From Candidatus Fukatsuia endosymbiont of Tuberolachnus salignus (lineage in GTDB: Bacteria; Pseudomonadota; Gammaproteobacteria; Enterobacterales; Enterobacteriaceae): 64,000 nt of DNA. Positions within the stretch are counted from its first letter, which is position 1, and each line of letters starts with the position of its first letter. The stretch covers positions 372,001 through 436,000 of the forward strand of contig NZ_OZ034983.1 in NCBI RefSeq assembly GCF_964030845.1, in the 5' to 3' direction. Both the position numbers and the translations under genes were made by a program. Shown here piece after piece: positions 28,088 to 35,698 of this stretch. The notes beneath the pieces were generated by a model that saw only the letters and a program-made list of their open reading frames with translations, made no database searches and was not told the origin of the DNA.

Positions 28088-28242
28088 AGCCTGTTTGAAA
28101 TCGTCATGAGTGACGCTCAAAGAAAAGGAAAAAATTAGCGAAAAGTGCAGTCACTTTTTGTAACAATAAAGGGTAATAAATAAGCATTTTTTATCCCATT
28201 TTTGACGAAGTATCAACGAGCGGAATAGATTTTTAGTAGGTT
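28088..28242. repeat. Degenerate R1 element, copy D
   Basis: Starts AGCCTGTTTGAAATCGTC and shares GACGCTCA, GGAAAAAAT, GCGAAAA and TTTTTGACGAA blocks with intact R1 copies, but has many substitutions and deletions. Indicates an older insertion. Confidence 0.6.
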
Positions 28243-29454
28243 GTGGGATTACCCTATAATTGTATTACACCGAATTATCAATGAGCTTTTGCATTTTGCA
28301 TAGATTTGGTATAGGTTCTGCGAATGATATCCGTATTTTTTTAACTTTCTTTTCTAAAAAGCTTTGGTTAATAACCGGAGTTTTTTGTGTTCTGCCGTTT
28401 TCACATGAATATCTTCATATAAGTACTGTAATTAACATTTTTATTGAGGAATTTACGGTATACAAAAAAGAGGGAGAAAGCGGTATCCCTACTCGTTAAA
28501 TTTACTTTCTAAGGATTAATATAATGCGCGAAGAGGCTATCGCTGCTATTGGTAATAGATTCCTTGTAAAACTGTAGTGCGTTATGTGAAGTCAAAGCGC
28601 GTGGAGCTCCTGGCTTCACGATAGCATTCCGTCTTAGAGTATTTTTTACTTATTTTCCGGTGATGTTAATGTTCATACGATTAAAATCGATCCTTATAAT
28701 CTGGTGGAGCTTGATGTGAGTTTTCCCTTTGGAAAGATGATAATTGTCGAATAAAAAGAGGGGCGTTTCTGTGCCATTTGATTGCTTAGTTTGCTTTCTA
28801 GCCAATGTGTACATCTTTAACGTCATAGTCTTAGCCACTTGCGAAACCTATTGCTTTCGCTGATATTTCGTCAAAAATGTGCTCATTTATTCCTTTTGTT
28901 GCTAAAAAGTAAATGCAGACTGCACTTTTTCGCAAATGAATCGTTGAAATTTCAAGTTGAAAAAAATAAAACCAAATTCCAGCAAATATCAGGTTTTAAC
29001 TTGAGAGTAAATTAATAAAAATAAATGATAAGGTTATCCTTATTAGTAGGGTGATGTCAGTAATTAGCAGCAATTATTCAGCACTGTACTATGATGATAT
29101 TAAATAGAGTTGTGTTATCTGGATAGAAGTGTTAATGCCAGGTTTGTTTAACAGAAGTTAAGGGTATGGGTAGAATTTTTGTTAAAGGTAATAACCACTC
29201 ATTAACATCAAGTATAATTATGGTTAAATTATTGATCTTGGTTGATAAGATAGGAAGATAAACTGATTACTAATGGATGTGTATAGAAAATAGACATTTT
29301 ATTCATGTTAATTTTCAGGCAGAATGCACAGCCGGCATAGAGATAGCGTGTTTATCGTTTGAAAGTTTCTTCGATCTTTAGCTGGGACTTCGGCGTTATA
29401 GCATGTTAGGTGTTCCCGTATAACGTTCTTTTTTGTTAATGAAAACGGTGTAAT

Positions 29455-29991
29455 ATGCAAGTTTTAATTATGCGTCATGGCGACGCGGTACCGGATACAA
29501 TCAAAGACGCAGAAAGACCTCTCACCTTATCTGGTCGAGGTGAGTCGCTGCAAGTGGCAAGTTGGCTAAATAAGCAATCCGTGAATATAGAGCAAATATT
29601 AGTCAGCCCCTATCTGCGAGCGAAACAAACCCTTGAGGTTACGCGTGAAGCCCTTGTTTTACCAAGAGAGCAAGAGGTCATGCCAGAGCTGACTCCGAGC
29701 GGTGACGTGGTATTGATGACTTGCTATTTACAAACGTTGGCGAAAGAAGGGTGTTCCGCGGTACTGTTGATATCACATTTGCCGTTGGTGGGTTATTTGG
29801 TTGCTGAACTCTGCCCGGGGCACTATCCCCCAATGTTTGCCACTTCAGCTATCGCTTGTGTTAGTCTCGATGAGAGTACTGGTCATGGTATCCTCGATTG
29901 GCAGGCGCGCCCTTCACATACTGATAGCAAAAATATGATTAGTAGTGTTTTTTCTGATACGAACATTGTTGTAAGAAAAATGCACGCATGA
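29455..29991 (+). CDS. sixA: Phosphohistidine phosphatase SixA
   Basis: Histidine-phosphatase-fold enzyme acting on phosphohistidine; in E. coli it dephosphorylates the nitrogen PTS protein NPr. The catalytic RHG is in MQVLIMRHGDA at the start and the second histidine is in LLISHLPLVGYLVAELCPG. The length of 178 aa is about 17 longer than E. coli, all at the C-terminus after DWQARPS, where similarity stops. A small hairpin (CACGCA/TGCGTG, 29983-30003) overlapping the stop may terminate transcription. Confidence 0.9.
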   Translation: MQVLIMRHGDAVPDTIKDAERPLTLSGRGESLQVASWLNKQSVNIEQILVSPYLRAKQTLEVTREALVLPREQEVMPELTPSGDVVLMTCYLQTLAKEGCSAVLLISHLPLVGYLVAELCPGHYPPMFATSAIACVSLDESTGHGILDWQARPSHTDSKNMISSVFSDTNIVVRKMHA

Positions 29992-30036
29992 GATCTGTGC
30001 GTGATTTGTTATTCTAAATGGCCAACGTGCTACAAA

Positions 30037-30149
30037 TTCTGCATTGCGTGGTGCTCGCAATACTCTTAATGTACACCGCGTGCTTCAAGCGGTCCTGACT
30101 TCGCATAACGAACTTTGCATAACGAAATACGGTTTTGCAAGGGGTCTGT
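30037..30149. repeat. Partial R2 element, copy 2
   Basis: Contains TGCGTGGTGCTCGCAAT, then a TGACTTCGCATAACGAA block, and ends CGGTTTTGCAAGGGGTCTG. The left terminal repeat is not recognisable. It lies between the convergent sixA and pilT-like genes. Confidence 0.6.
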
Positions 30150-30175
30150 TGATGTTATGTCTATTTTTATCCTGA

Positions 30176-31189
30176 TTAAATTTCTTGCTCAATTTCTGCC
30201 AATAGCTTCTGTTTTTGACGCTGCTGTATTCCCTGCGAAAAAGTTTGCATACCCAGTTGCCCATTTGTTTGCATGACACCTTCTAGCTGGTGTGTTTTTC
30301 CTTCACGGATCAGATTGCTGACTGCTGTGCTGCGAACCAAAATTTCAAATAAAGCGATACGACCCCCTCCACGCTTACGAGCAAGCTTTTGAGCAATGAC
30401 TGCAACTAGTCCGGCGGCTAACTGCCCTCGTACACATGCCTTTTCTTCTGCCGGAAAAACATCTATCAGCCTATCGACCGCCTGTGCTGCTGTTCGGGTA
30501 TGCAACGTCGCCAAAACAAGATGACCGGTTTCTGCTGCAGTCAATGCTAGACGAATGCTTGCCGTATCACGCAGTTCACCGAGTAAAATAATATCAGGAT
30601 CTTGACGTAGCGCCGCATTCAAAGCAGCGCTCGCGCAGTGAGTGTGACAGCTTAAATCTCGTTGTTGGATAAGCCCTGATCCCTCGTTATGAATGTATTC
30701 AATAGGATCTTCCAACGTGATAATATGCCGTCCGCCTTGCTGGTGAATGGCACCAATAATGGCGTTTAGTGTGGTTGATTTGCCATTGCCAGTGGCACCT
30801 GTCACTAAAATCAAACCGTCTTCTTGCTGCATTAATCGTTCGATGATTGCGGGAGCAGCTAAGGCTTTCAGTTCAGGGCAGTGACTGGATACTAAACGGA
30901 AAGCGACAGATAATCCGTGTTGTTGCTGGAAAAAATTGCCTCTTAACCGTTGTCCATGTTTCGTTGTGTAAGAAAAATCGAGTTGTCCTTTTTGCTGTAG
31001 CTTTAAGTATTGCCTTTCATTTAATAGTTGCTGACACAATATTTGCGTCCAGCTATCACTTAGCGGTGCATATTGCTGTAAAGACTGTAACACACCATCA
31101 ATACGCAACCGTGGGTGATGACCGCTACAGAGATGTAGATCGGATGCCTTATGCTTTACACTGAAGGCAACGAACTCCTCGAAATCCAT
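30176..31189 (-). CDS. yggR: PilT/YggR-like type IV pilus retraction-type ATPase
   Basis: A 337-aa hexameric secretion-type ATPase. It begins MDFEEFVAFSVKHKASDLHLCSG. Walker A is GATGNGKSTT, the Asp box has LEDPIEYI, Walker B is DPDIILLGELRD, and the His box is TGHLVLATLHT. Start ATG 31189 matches E. coli YggR; the upstream frame overlaps yggS. No other pilus gene lies in the window, so the partner machine is unknown, as for E. coli YggR. Divergent from yggS with 30 bases between start codons. Confidence 0.9.
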   Translation of the reverse strand: MDFEEFVAFSVKHKASDLHLCSGHHPRLRIDGVLQSLQQYAPLSDSWTQILCQQLLNERQYLKLQQKGQLDFSYTTKHGQRLRGNFFQQQHGLSVAFRLVSSHCPELKALAAPAIIERLMQQEDGLILVTGATGNGKSTTLNAIIGAIHQQGGRHIITLEDPIEYIHNEGSGLIQQRDLSCHTHCASAALNAALRQDPDIILLGELRDTASIRLALTAAETGHLVLATLHTRTAAQAVDRLIDVFPAEEKACVRGQLAAGLVAVIAQKLARKRGGGRIALFEILVRSTAVSNLIREGKTHQLEGVMQTNGQLGMQTFSQGIQQRQKQKLLAEIEQEI

Positions 31190-31219
31190 TGCAAACTCCT
31201 TGGTCCATATGAGTACGAG

Positions 31220-31942
31220 ATGACGACTATCCGACAGAATATACATGATGTGAGAGAACGGATCGCATCAACAGCACGAGACTGTGCACGTTCTCCAGAA
31301 GAAGTGTTATTGCTTGCAGTGAGTAAAACTCAACCTGTGACGGCGATCGAAAAAGCTATCTTAGCCGGACAACGTGCCTTTGGTGAAAACTATGTTCAGG
31401 AAGGGGTAGAAAAAATTCATCATTTTGCACGGAACTTAACATTGGAATGGCACTTTATTGGCCGGTTACAATCGAATAAAAGTCGTTTAGTAGCAGAGCA
31501 TTTTGCTTGGTGTCATACTGTGGATAATCTGAAGATAGCTCAGCGATTAAATAAGCAACGTCCGGTTAATATGTCTGCGTTAAATGTTTTAATCCAAATT
31601 AATATCAGTAATGAAAGTAATAAATCGGGGATCCCATTACATGAGTTGCGGCAGCTGGCAGAAAATATTTGTACCTTGCCCAGGCTACGATTACGGGGAC
31701 TCATGGTTATTCCAGCAGTAGAAAATGATTATCAGCGTCAACTGGAAAATTTTAAGGAAATAAAACAGATTTTTTTGGAACTAAAAAGAAATTATTTTCA
31801 AATGGATACGCTTTCTTTAGGAATGAGTGCTGATATGGTTGCCGCTATTCATGCCGGCAGTACTTTGCTGCGGATTGGCAGCGCTATTTTTGGCACCCGT
31901 GATTACAGACGGTTTTGCAAGAAGTCTATTGATATAAAATAA
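31220..31942 (+). CDS. yggS: PLP homeostasis protein YggS, with a repeat-derived C-terminus
   Basis: Pyridoxal-phosphate-binding protein of the PLPBP family, a TIM barrel. The PLP lysine is in LLAVSKTQPV, and the phosphate-binding end is SLGMSADMVAAIHAGSTLLRIGSAIFGTRDY. Start ATG 31220 (MTTIRQNIHDVRERI) fits the family; the frame opens earlier inside the pilT-like gene. Family homology ends at GTRDY. The final residues (RRFCKKSIDIK) are encoded by an R2 repeat end (CGGTTTTGCAAGAAGTCTA), which supplies a new stop. First gene of yggS-proC-yggT. Confidence 0.92.
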   Translation: MTTIRQNIHDVRERIASTARDCARSPEEVLLLAVSKTQPVTAIEKAILAGQRAFGENYVQEGVEKIHHFARNLTLEWHFIGRLQSNKSRLVAEHFAWCHTVDNLKIAQRLNKQRPVNMSALNVLIQINISNESNKSGIPLHELRQLAENICTLPRLRLRGLMVIPAVENDYQRQLENFKEIKQIFLELKRNYFQMDTLSLGMSADMVAAIHAGSTLLRIGSAIFGTRDYRRFCKKSIDIK

Positions 31943-32010
31943 CATTATTAACAGAAGCAATCATGTTATATGGTTTACGTGATAGGACTCTAATCTAAAG
32001 AGATATTTCT

Positions 32011-32835
32011 ATGAAAAATCGTAATATTACTTTTATCGGTGCGGGAAATATGGCTCGTGCGATCATCTCAGGATTGATCACCAGTGGTTATCCTGCTACG
32101 CAAATCAGTGTTTGCGCTCCCTCTGTGGATAAGCGTAATGCCTTGTCTGAAGAGTTTAATATCACAAATAGCAGTGATAATATCGCTCAAGCTCAGCAAG
32201 CAGAGGTTATTGTGCTAGCAGTAAAACCACAAGTTATGGTCGAGGTTTGCCAGTCGCTGCAAGGGAAAAAAATCGATTTTTCTAGTAAGTTAATCTTATC
32301 CATTGCTGCTGGAATCGGCATTTCACGTTTTTACGCCTTGTTGGGCGATAAGCTTAATATAATCCGCATTATGCCAAATACGCCTGCATCAGTAGGCAAA
32401 GGAATGAGCGGTTTGTTTGCGCCAACATATGTTAATCAGGCAGATCGTGATTTCACCGAACGTCTGCTGCGTTCAATCGGTGAAATTTGTTGGCTAGAAA
32501 ACGAACAAGATATCAATAAAGTCATTGCTGCTGCTGGCAGTGCTCCCGCTTATTTTTTCCTGCTGATGGAAGCTATGCAGCAGCAGGCCATTAAACAGGG
32601 ATTTAACGAAGCAACAGCACGATTACTGGTGCAACAAGCGGCGTCCGGTGCTACAGCACTGGTTGAAGCTAATCCACAGTTGCCTTTATCCAAATTACGT
32701 GAGCAAGTGACTTCGAAAGGAGGAACGACAGCAGCAGCGTTACAGGTCTTTGAAGAGCAAGATTTATCGGGTATTGTTTCCCGTGCCATGCAAGCGGCGA
32801 CCATCCGTGCAGAAGAAATGGAGAAACTATTTTAG
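32011..32835 (+). CDS. proC: Pyrroline-5-carboxylate reductase
   Basis: Last step of proline synthesis. The Rossmann motif is FIGAGNMARAIISGL at the N-terminus, and the C-terminal dimer domain has the family signature (LREQVTSKGGTTAAALQVFEE). Length 274 aa (E. coli 269). It lies between yggS and yggT as in Yersinia-type genomes. Indicates that proline synthesis is kept at least at this step. Confidence 0.96.
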   Translation: MKNRNITFIGAGNMARAIISGLITSGYPATQISVCAPSVDKRNALSEEFNITNSSDNIAQAQQAEVIVLAVKPQVMVEVCQSLQGKKIDFSSKLILSIAAGIGISRFYALLGDKLNIIRIMPNTPASVGKGMSGLFAPTYVNQADRDFTERLLRSIGEICWLENEQDINKVIAAAGSAPAYFFLLMEAMQQQAIKQGFNEATARLLVQQAASGATALVEANPQLPLSKLREQVTSKGGTTAAALQVFEEQDLSGIVSRAMQAATIRAEEMEKLF

Positions 32836-32915
32836 TCATCGCTCTTTGAAGGGTAATCCACGCTACACGACAGATTTTGCAAGAATTTAATATAATTAAG
32901 GATTAAAAACAATTT

Positions 32916-33470
32916 ATGCTAACACTGATTTTTCTGACTAAAACCGTCATTGACCTTTACGTCATGTTGTTATTGTTACGAGTCTGGATGCAATGGGTTC
33001 GGAGTGATTTTTACAACCCATTTGCACAATCCGTAGTGAAATTTACCCAGCCGATTGTCTCTCCCTTACGTAAGATACTGCCGTCGTCAGGAGCAATCGA
33101 TGGGGCGTCATTGCTGCTGGCATTTTTGTTGATGACGATAAAGTATCCGCTGTTATTGCTGATTCAAGGGGGAAGCATTGCATTAAACCCCTACAATCTT
33201 CTATTCGGTGTCATCTCTTTGCTCAAAGCCGTGGGTCATCTCATTTTCTGGGTGATGATTATTCGGGCATTAATGAGTTGGATTAGCCAAGGTCGTGGTT
33301 CAATGGACTATCTGTTGTATCAATTAACCGAGCCGTTGATAACCCCGATTCGCCGTGTTCTTCCATCGATGAGTGGTATTGATTTTTCTCCGATGGCGGT
33401 GATATTGATTTTGTATCTGATCAATTATCTGGGGATGGATTTGCTCGGTGAGCTGTGGTTAGTACTCTAA
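32916..33470 (+). CDS. yggT: YggT-family integral membrane protein
   Basis: A 184-aa protein with two YggT repeats, each a hydrophobic hairpin. The repeat signature appears as FTQPIVSPLRKILPSSGAIDGASLL and again as LTEPLITPIRRVLPSMSGIDFSPM. It probably sits in the inner membrane; a role in osmotic response has been proposed for homologues. An R1 element begins two bases after the stop codon, and yggU, which normally follows, is absent. Confidence 0.93.
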   Translation: MLTLIFLTKTVIDLYVMLLLLRVWMQWVRSDFYNPFAQSVVKFTQPIVSPLRKILPSSGAIDGASLLLAFLLMTIKYPLLLLIQGGSIALNPYNLLFGVISLLKAVGHLIFWVMIIRALMSWISQGRGSMDYLLYQLTEPLITPIRRVLPSMSGIDFSPMAVILILYLINYLGMDLLGELWLVL

Positions 33471-33471
33471 G

Positions 33472-33639
33472 AACCTGTTCGAAATCTCTTATTCTCGCCG
33501 TGTTTTGGTCAAGTAATTTGTCAAAAACGAGTTCAAAATGTTCATTGACTCCCTTTTGTTGTATACAAAGAGTAAAATACGCTTTTTCGCCCGTTTTTTC
33601 CTCGTCTGAGCGTCGCTCAAGAAGATTTGGAACCGGCTC
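33472..33639. repeat. R1 inverted-repeat element, copy E
   Basis: Begins AACCTGTTCGAAATCT directly after the yggT stop and ends AGATTTGGAACCGGCT, with TTGTATACAA central. TAA occurs on both outer sides, a possible 3-base target duplication. An R2 end (CGGTTTTGCAAGAAGTCTAA, 33644-33663) follows at once. Together they replace yggU. Confidence 0.85.
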
Positions 33640-33686
33640 TAAAACGGTTTTGCAAGAAGTCTAAACTAATTAGTCAGGATTTATTG

Positions 33687-34280
33687 ATGCAAAAAATTGT
33701 ATTAGCCACCAGTAATTCAGGTAAAGTACGTGAACTGGCAGACTCGCTGTCCAGTTGCGGTTTGCATGTCGTTGTGCAAACGGCGCTGGGTGTTGCCTCT
33801 GTTGAAGAAACCGGCCTTACTTTTATCGAAAATGCCATTTTAAAAGCACGTCATGCCGCACAGCACACGGGTTTGCCCTCTATTGCTGATGATTCTGGCT
33901 TAGCTGTAGATGCGTTAGGGGGAGCGCCGGGGGTCTGTTCGGCTCGCTATGCTGGTAGTCATGCCAGTGATCAGGAAAATCTGGAGAAACTACTGGCCCG
34001 CATGGAAGACATACCTGATCAACGACGGAGAGCACAGTTTCATTGTGTGTTAGTTTATCTGCGTCATGCCGCTGATCCGGTTCCATTGGTGTTTCACGGT
34101 TGTTGGCAGGGAGAAATCACTCACACTCGAATGGGTGATGGGGGTTTTGGTTATGATCCTGTTTTTTATATCCCCGAATTCCGGCGTACAGCGGCAGAGT
34201 TGAGTAATGAGGAAAAACGGGCGGTTTCCCATCGTGGTCAAGCATTGAAATTGTTGTTGAATGCTTTTAAAAATGATTAA
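33687..34280 (+). CDS. rdgB: dITP/XTP pyrophosphatase
   Basis: House-cleaning enzyme hydrolysing dITP, ITP and XTP to the monophosphates. It starts MQKIVLATSNSGKVRELADSL, and the active-site segments are ADDSGLAVDALGGAPGVCSARYAG and GDGGFGYDPVF. The 197 aa equal E. coli. Start ATG 33687, preceded by AGGAT; the longer frame begins in repeat DNA. It overlaps hemW by 8 bases. Confidence 0.96.
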   Translation: MQKIVLATSNSGKVRELADSLSSCGLHVVVQTALGVASVEETGLTFIENAILKARHAAQHTGLPSIADDSGLAVDALGGAPGVCSARYAGSHASDQENLEKLLARMEDIPDQRRRAQFHCVLVYLRHAADPVPLVFHGCWQGEITHTRMGDGGFGYDPVFYIPEFRRTAAELSNEEKRAVSHRGQALKLLLNAFKND

Positions 34281-35406
34281 ATTACCGCCAATCAGCCTTT
34301 ACATTCATATTCCCTGGTGCATACAAAAATGCCCTTATTGCGATTTTAATTCTCATACATTAAAAGGAAAGGTTCCTCATCAAGAATATGTTAGGCATTT
34401 GCTCGCCGACCTTGATGCTGATGTGCCTCTTAGTAGCGGGAGAGAAATTAGCACCATTTTTATCGGTGGTGGCACTCCAAGTTTACTGAGTGCTGAAGCC
34501 ATGCAGCAATTGTTACAAGGTGTCAGAGCACGGCTGCCGCTGGCAAAACACGCTGAAATAACAATGGAAGCCAATCCGGGTGCGATCGAAGCAGATCGTT
34601 TCAGTCACTACCAGTGCGCCGGAGTGAACCGTATTTCTATTGGTGTACAAAGTTTCAACCCCCGTAAGCTCATGCAGCTTGGGCGCATACATGGCAGTGA
34701 TGAAGCAAAACAAGCGGCACTGCTGGCAACTTCGCTGCAATTGCGTAGTTTTAATCTAGATCTGATGCACGGCTTACCCGATCAAACACCGTTAGAAGCC
34801 CTTGACGATCTTCGTCAAGCCATCGCCTTAAATCCACCCCATATCTCTTGGTATCAGCTCACTATTGAACCAAATACCGCTTTCAGCTCTCGTCCTCCCG
34901 TTCTACCCGACGACGATGCATTATGGGAAATTTTTCAACAAGGGCACCAGGTTTTAAGCAACGCCGGTTATCAGCAATATGAAATTTCAGCGTATGCCAA
35001 ATCAGGCTATCAATGTCAGCACAATCTAAATTATTGGCGTTTTGGTGATTATCTTGGCATTGGTTGTGGTGCTCATAGTAAAATAACCTTTAGTGATGGT
35101 CAGATATTACGTACAGTAAAAACGAAGCATCCACGTGGTTTTATGCAAGGTAAGTATAAAAATCAACAGTATAATGTTGAACGAACTGAGCGTCCATTCG
35201 AATTTTTTATGAATCGTTTCCGTTTATTGGAAACTACACCCCGTGTTGATTTCTATAATTTAACGGGATTAACAGAAAGTGTCATTCGCTCTCCCTTGGA
35301 TCAAGCCCTGGCTAAAGGTTATTTGGAGGAGACCGATGAATATTGGCAGATTACTGAAAAAGGGAAATTATTTCTTAACTCGTTGTTAGATTTATTTTTA
35401 TTGTAG
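34273..35406 (+). CDS. hemW: Radical SAM heme chaperone HemW
   Basis: Radical SAM protein that inserts heme into respiratory enzymes (formerly taken for oxygen-independent coproporphyrinogen oxidase). The cluster motif is IPWCIQKCPYCDFNSH, followed by FIGGGTPSLLS, and HemN C-terminal-type segments follow. 377 aa from ATG 34273 (MIKLPPISLYIHIPW), the start matching E. coli; an ATG four codons earlier is possible. It overlaps rdgB, as in the usual rdgB-hemW pair. Confidence 0.95.
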   Translation: MIKLPPISLYIHIPWCIQKCPYCDFNSHTLKGKVPHQEYVRHLLADLDADVPLSSGREISTIFIGGGTPSLLSAEAMQQLLQGVRARLPLAKHAEITMEANPGAIEADRFSHYQCAGVNRISIGVQSFNPRKLMQLGRIHGSDEAKQAALLATSLQLRSFNLDLMHGLPDQTPLEALDDLRQAIALNPPHISWYQLTIEPNTAFSSRPPVLPDDDALWEIFQQGHQVLSNAGYQQYEISAYAKSGYQCQHNLNYWRFGDYLGIGCGAHSKITFSDGQILRTVKTKHPRGFMQGKYKNQQYNVERTERPFEFFMNRFRLLETTPRVDFYNLTGLTESVIRSPLDQALAKGYLEETDEYWQITEKGKLFLNSLLDLFLL

Positions 35407-35419
35407 GATAATCAGCAAA

Positions 35420-35506
35420 TCAGTCGACTTCCCCTAACGTTTTACAGGTGACGCAGTGCTCTTCTTCCATTAACATACCGCCCTCACTTTGCATCACGAA
35501 TAACAT
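35420..35506 (-). pseudogene. Possible 3' remnant of an unidentified gene
   Basis: On the minus strand an open stretch ends MLMEEEHCVTCKTLGEVD and stop. Its upstream part runs straight into the R2 element at 35507-35651, which has no reason to be coding. The conserved-looking CxxC end suggests the tail of a gene cut off by the repeat. I cannot name the family. Confidence 0.25.
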
Positions 35507-35651
35507 TAGACTTCTTACAAAACCTACTACGTACTGCAAATTTTGCGTTACCTGGTGCTCGCAATCCTCATGTACTCGTATGTACACTGCGATTTTTACA
35601 CTCCATGCGCCTTGACCTCGCAGCACTCGCTATGTTTTTGCAAGAAGTCTA
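35507..35651. repeat. R2 inverted-repeat element, copy 3 (best preserved)
   Basis: A 145-base element between perfect-looking ends TAGACTTCTTACAAAACC and TTTTGCAAGAAGTCTA. Internal blocks GCGTTACCTGGTGCTCGCAA, CATGTACTCGTATGTACAC and GCGCCTTGACCTCGCAGCAC are shared with copies at 21195, 39436 and 40085. It lies in the hemW-rapA spacer, 48 bases before the rapA start. Confidence 0.8.
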
Positions 35652-35698
35652 TTCCATATCCTGAAGAATATTGTTTACAAAAATCGAGCCGATAATTT

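Larger units (their letters stand above)
27682..29454. other. Long gene-free region with decayed repeats
   Basis: Nearly 1.8 kb without a supported gene, between trmJ/IS630 and sixA. It is AT-rich. It contains a stem-loop at 27817-27845, a weaker stem-loop near 27765-27782 (CATCGT/ACGATG), a degenerate R1 copy at 28088-28242 and a second partial one in reverse near 28848-28945. Short frames at 28260-28499 and 28650-28838 have no recognisable similarity. In E. coli relatives isc genes would follow trmJ and fadJ would precede sixA, but no remnant of either is visible. Confidence 0.55.

Noticed and set aside
28260..28499. A 79-aa frame in the gene desert, and a 62-aa frame at 28650-28838
   Set aside because: No ribosome-binding site, no motif, AT-rich composition that gives chance frames; too weak to call genes.
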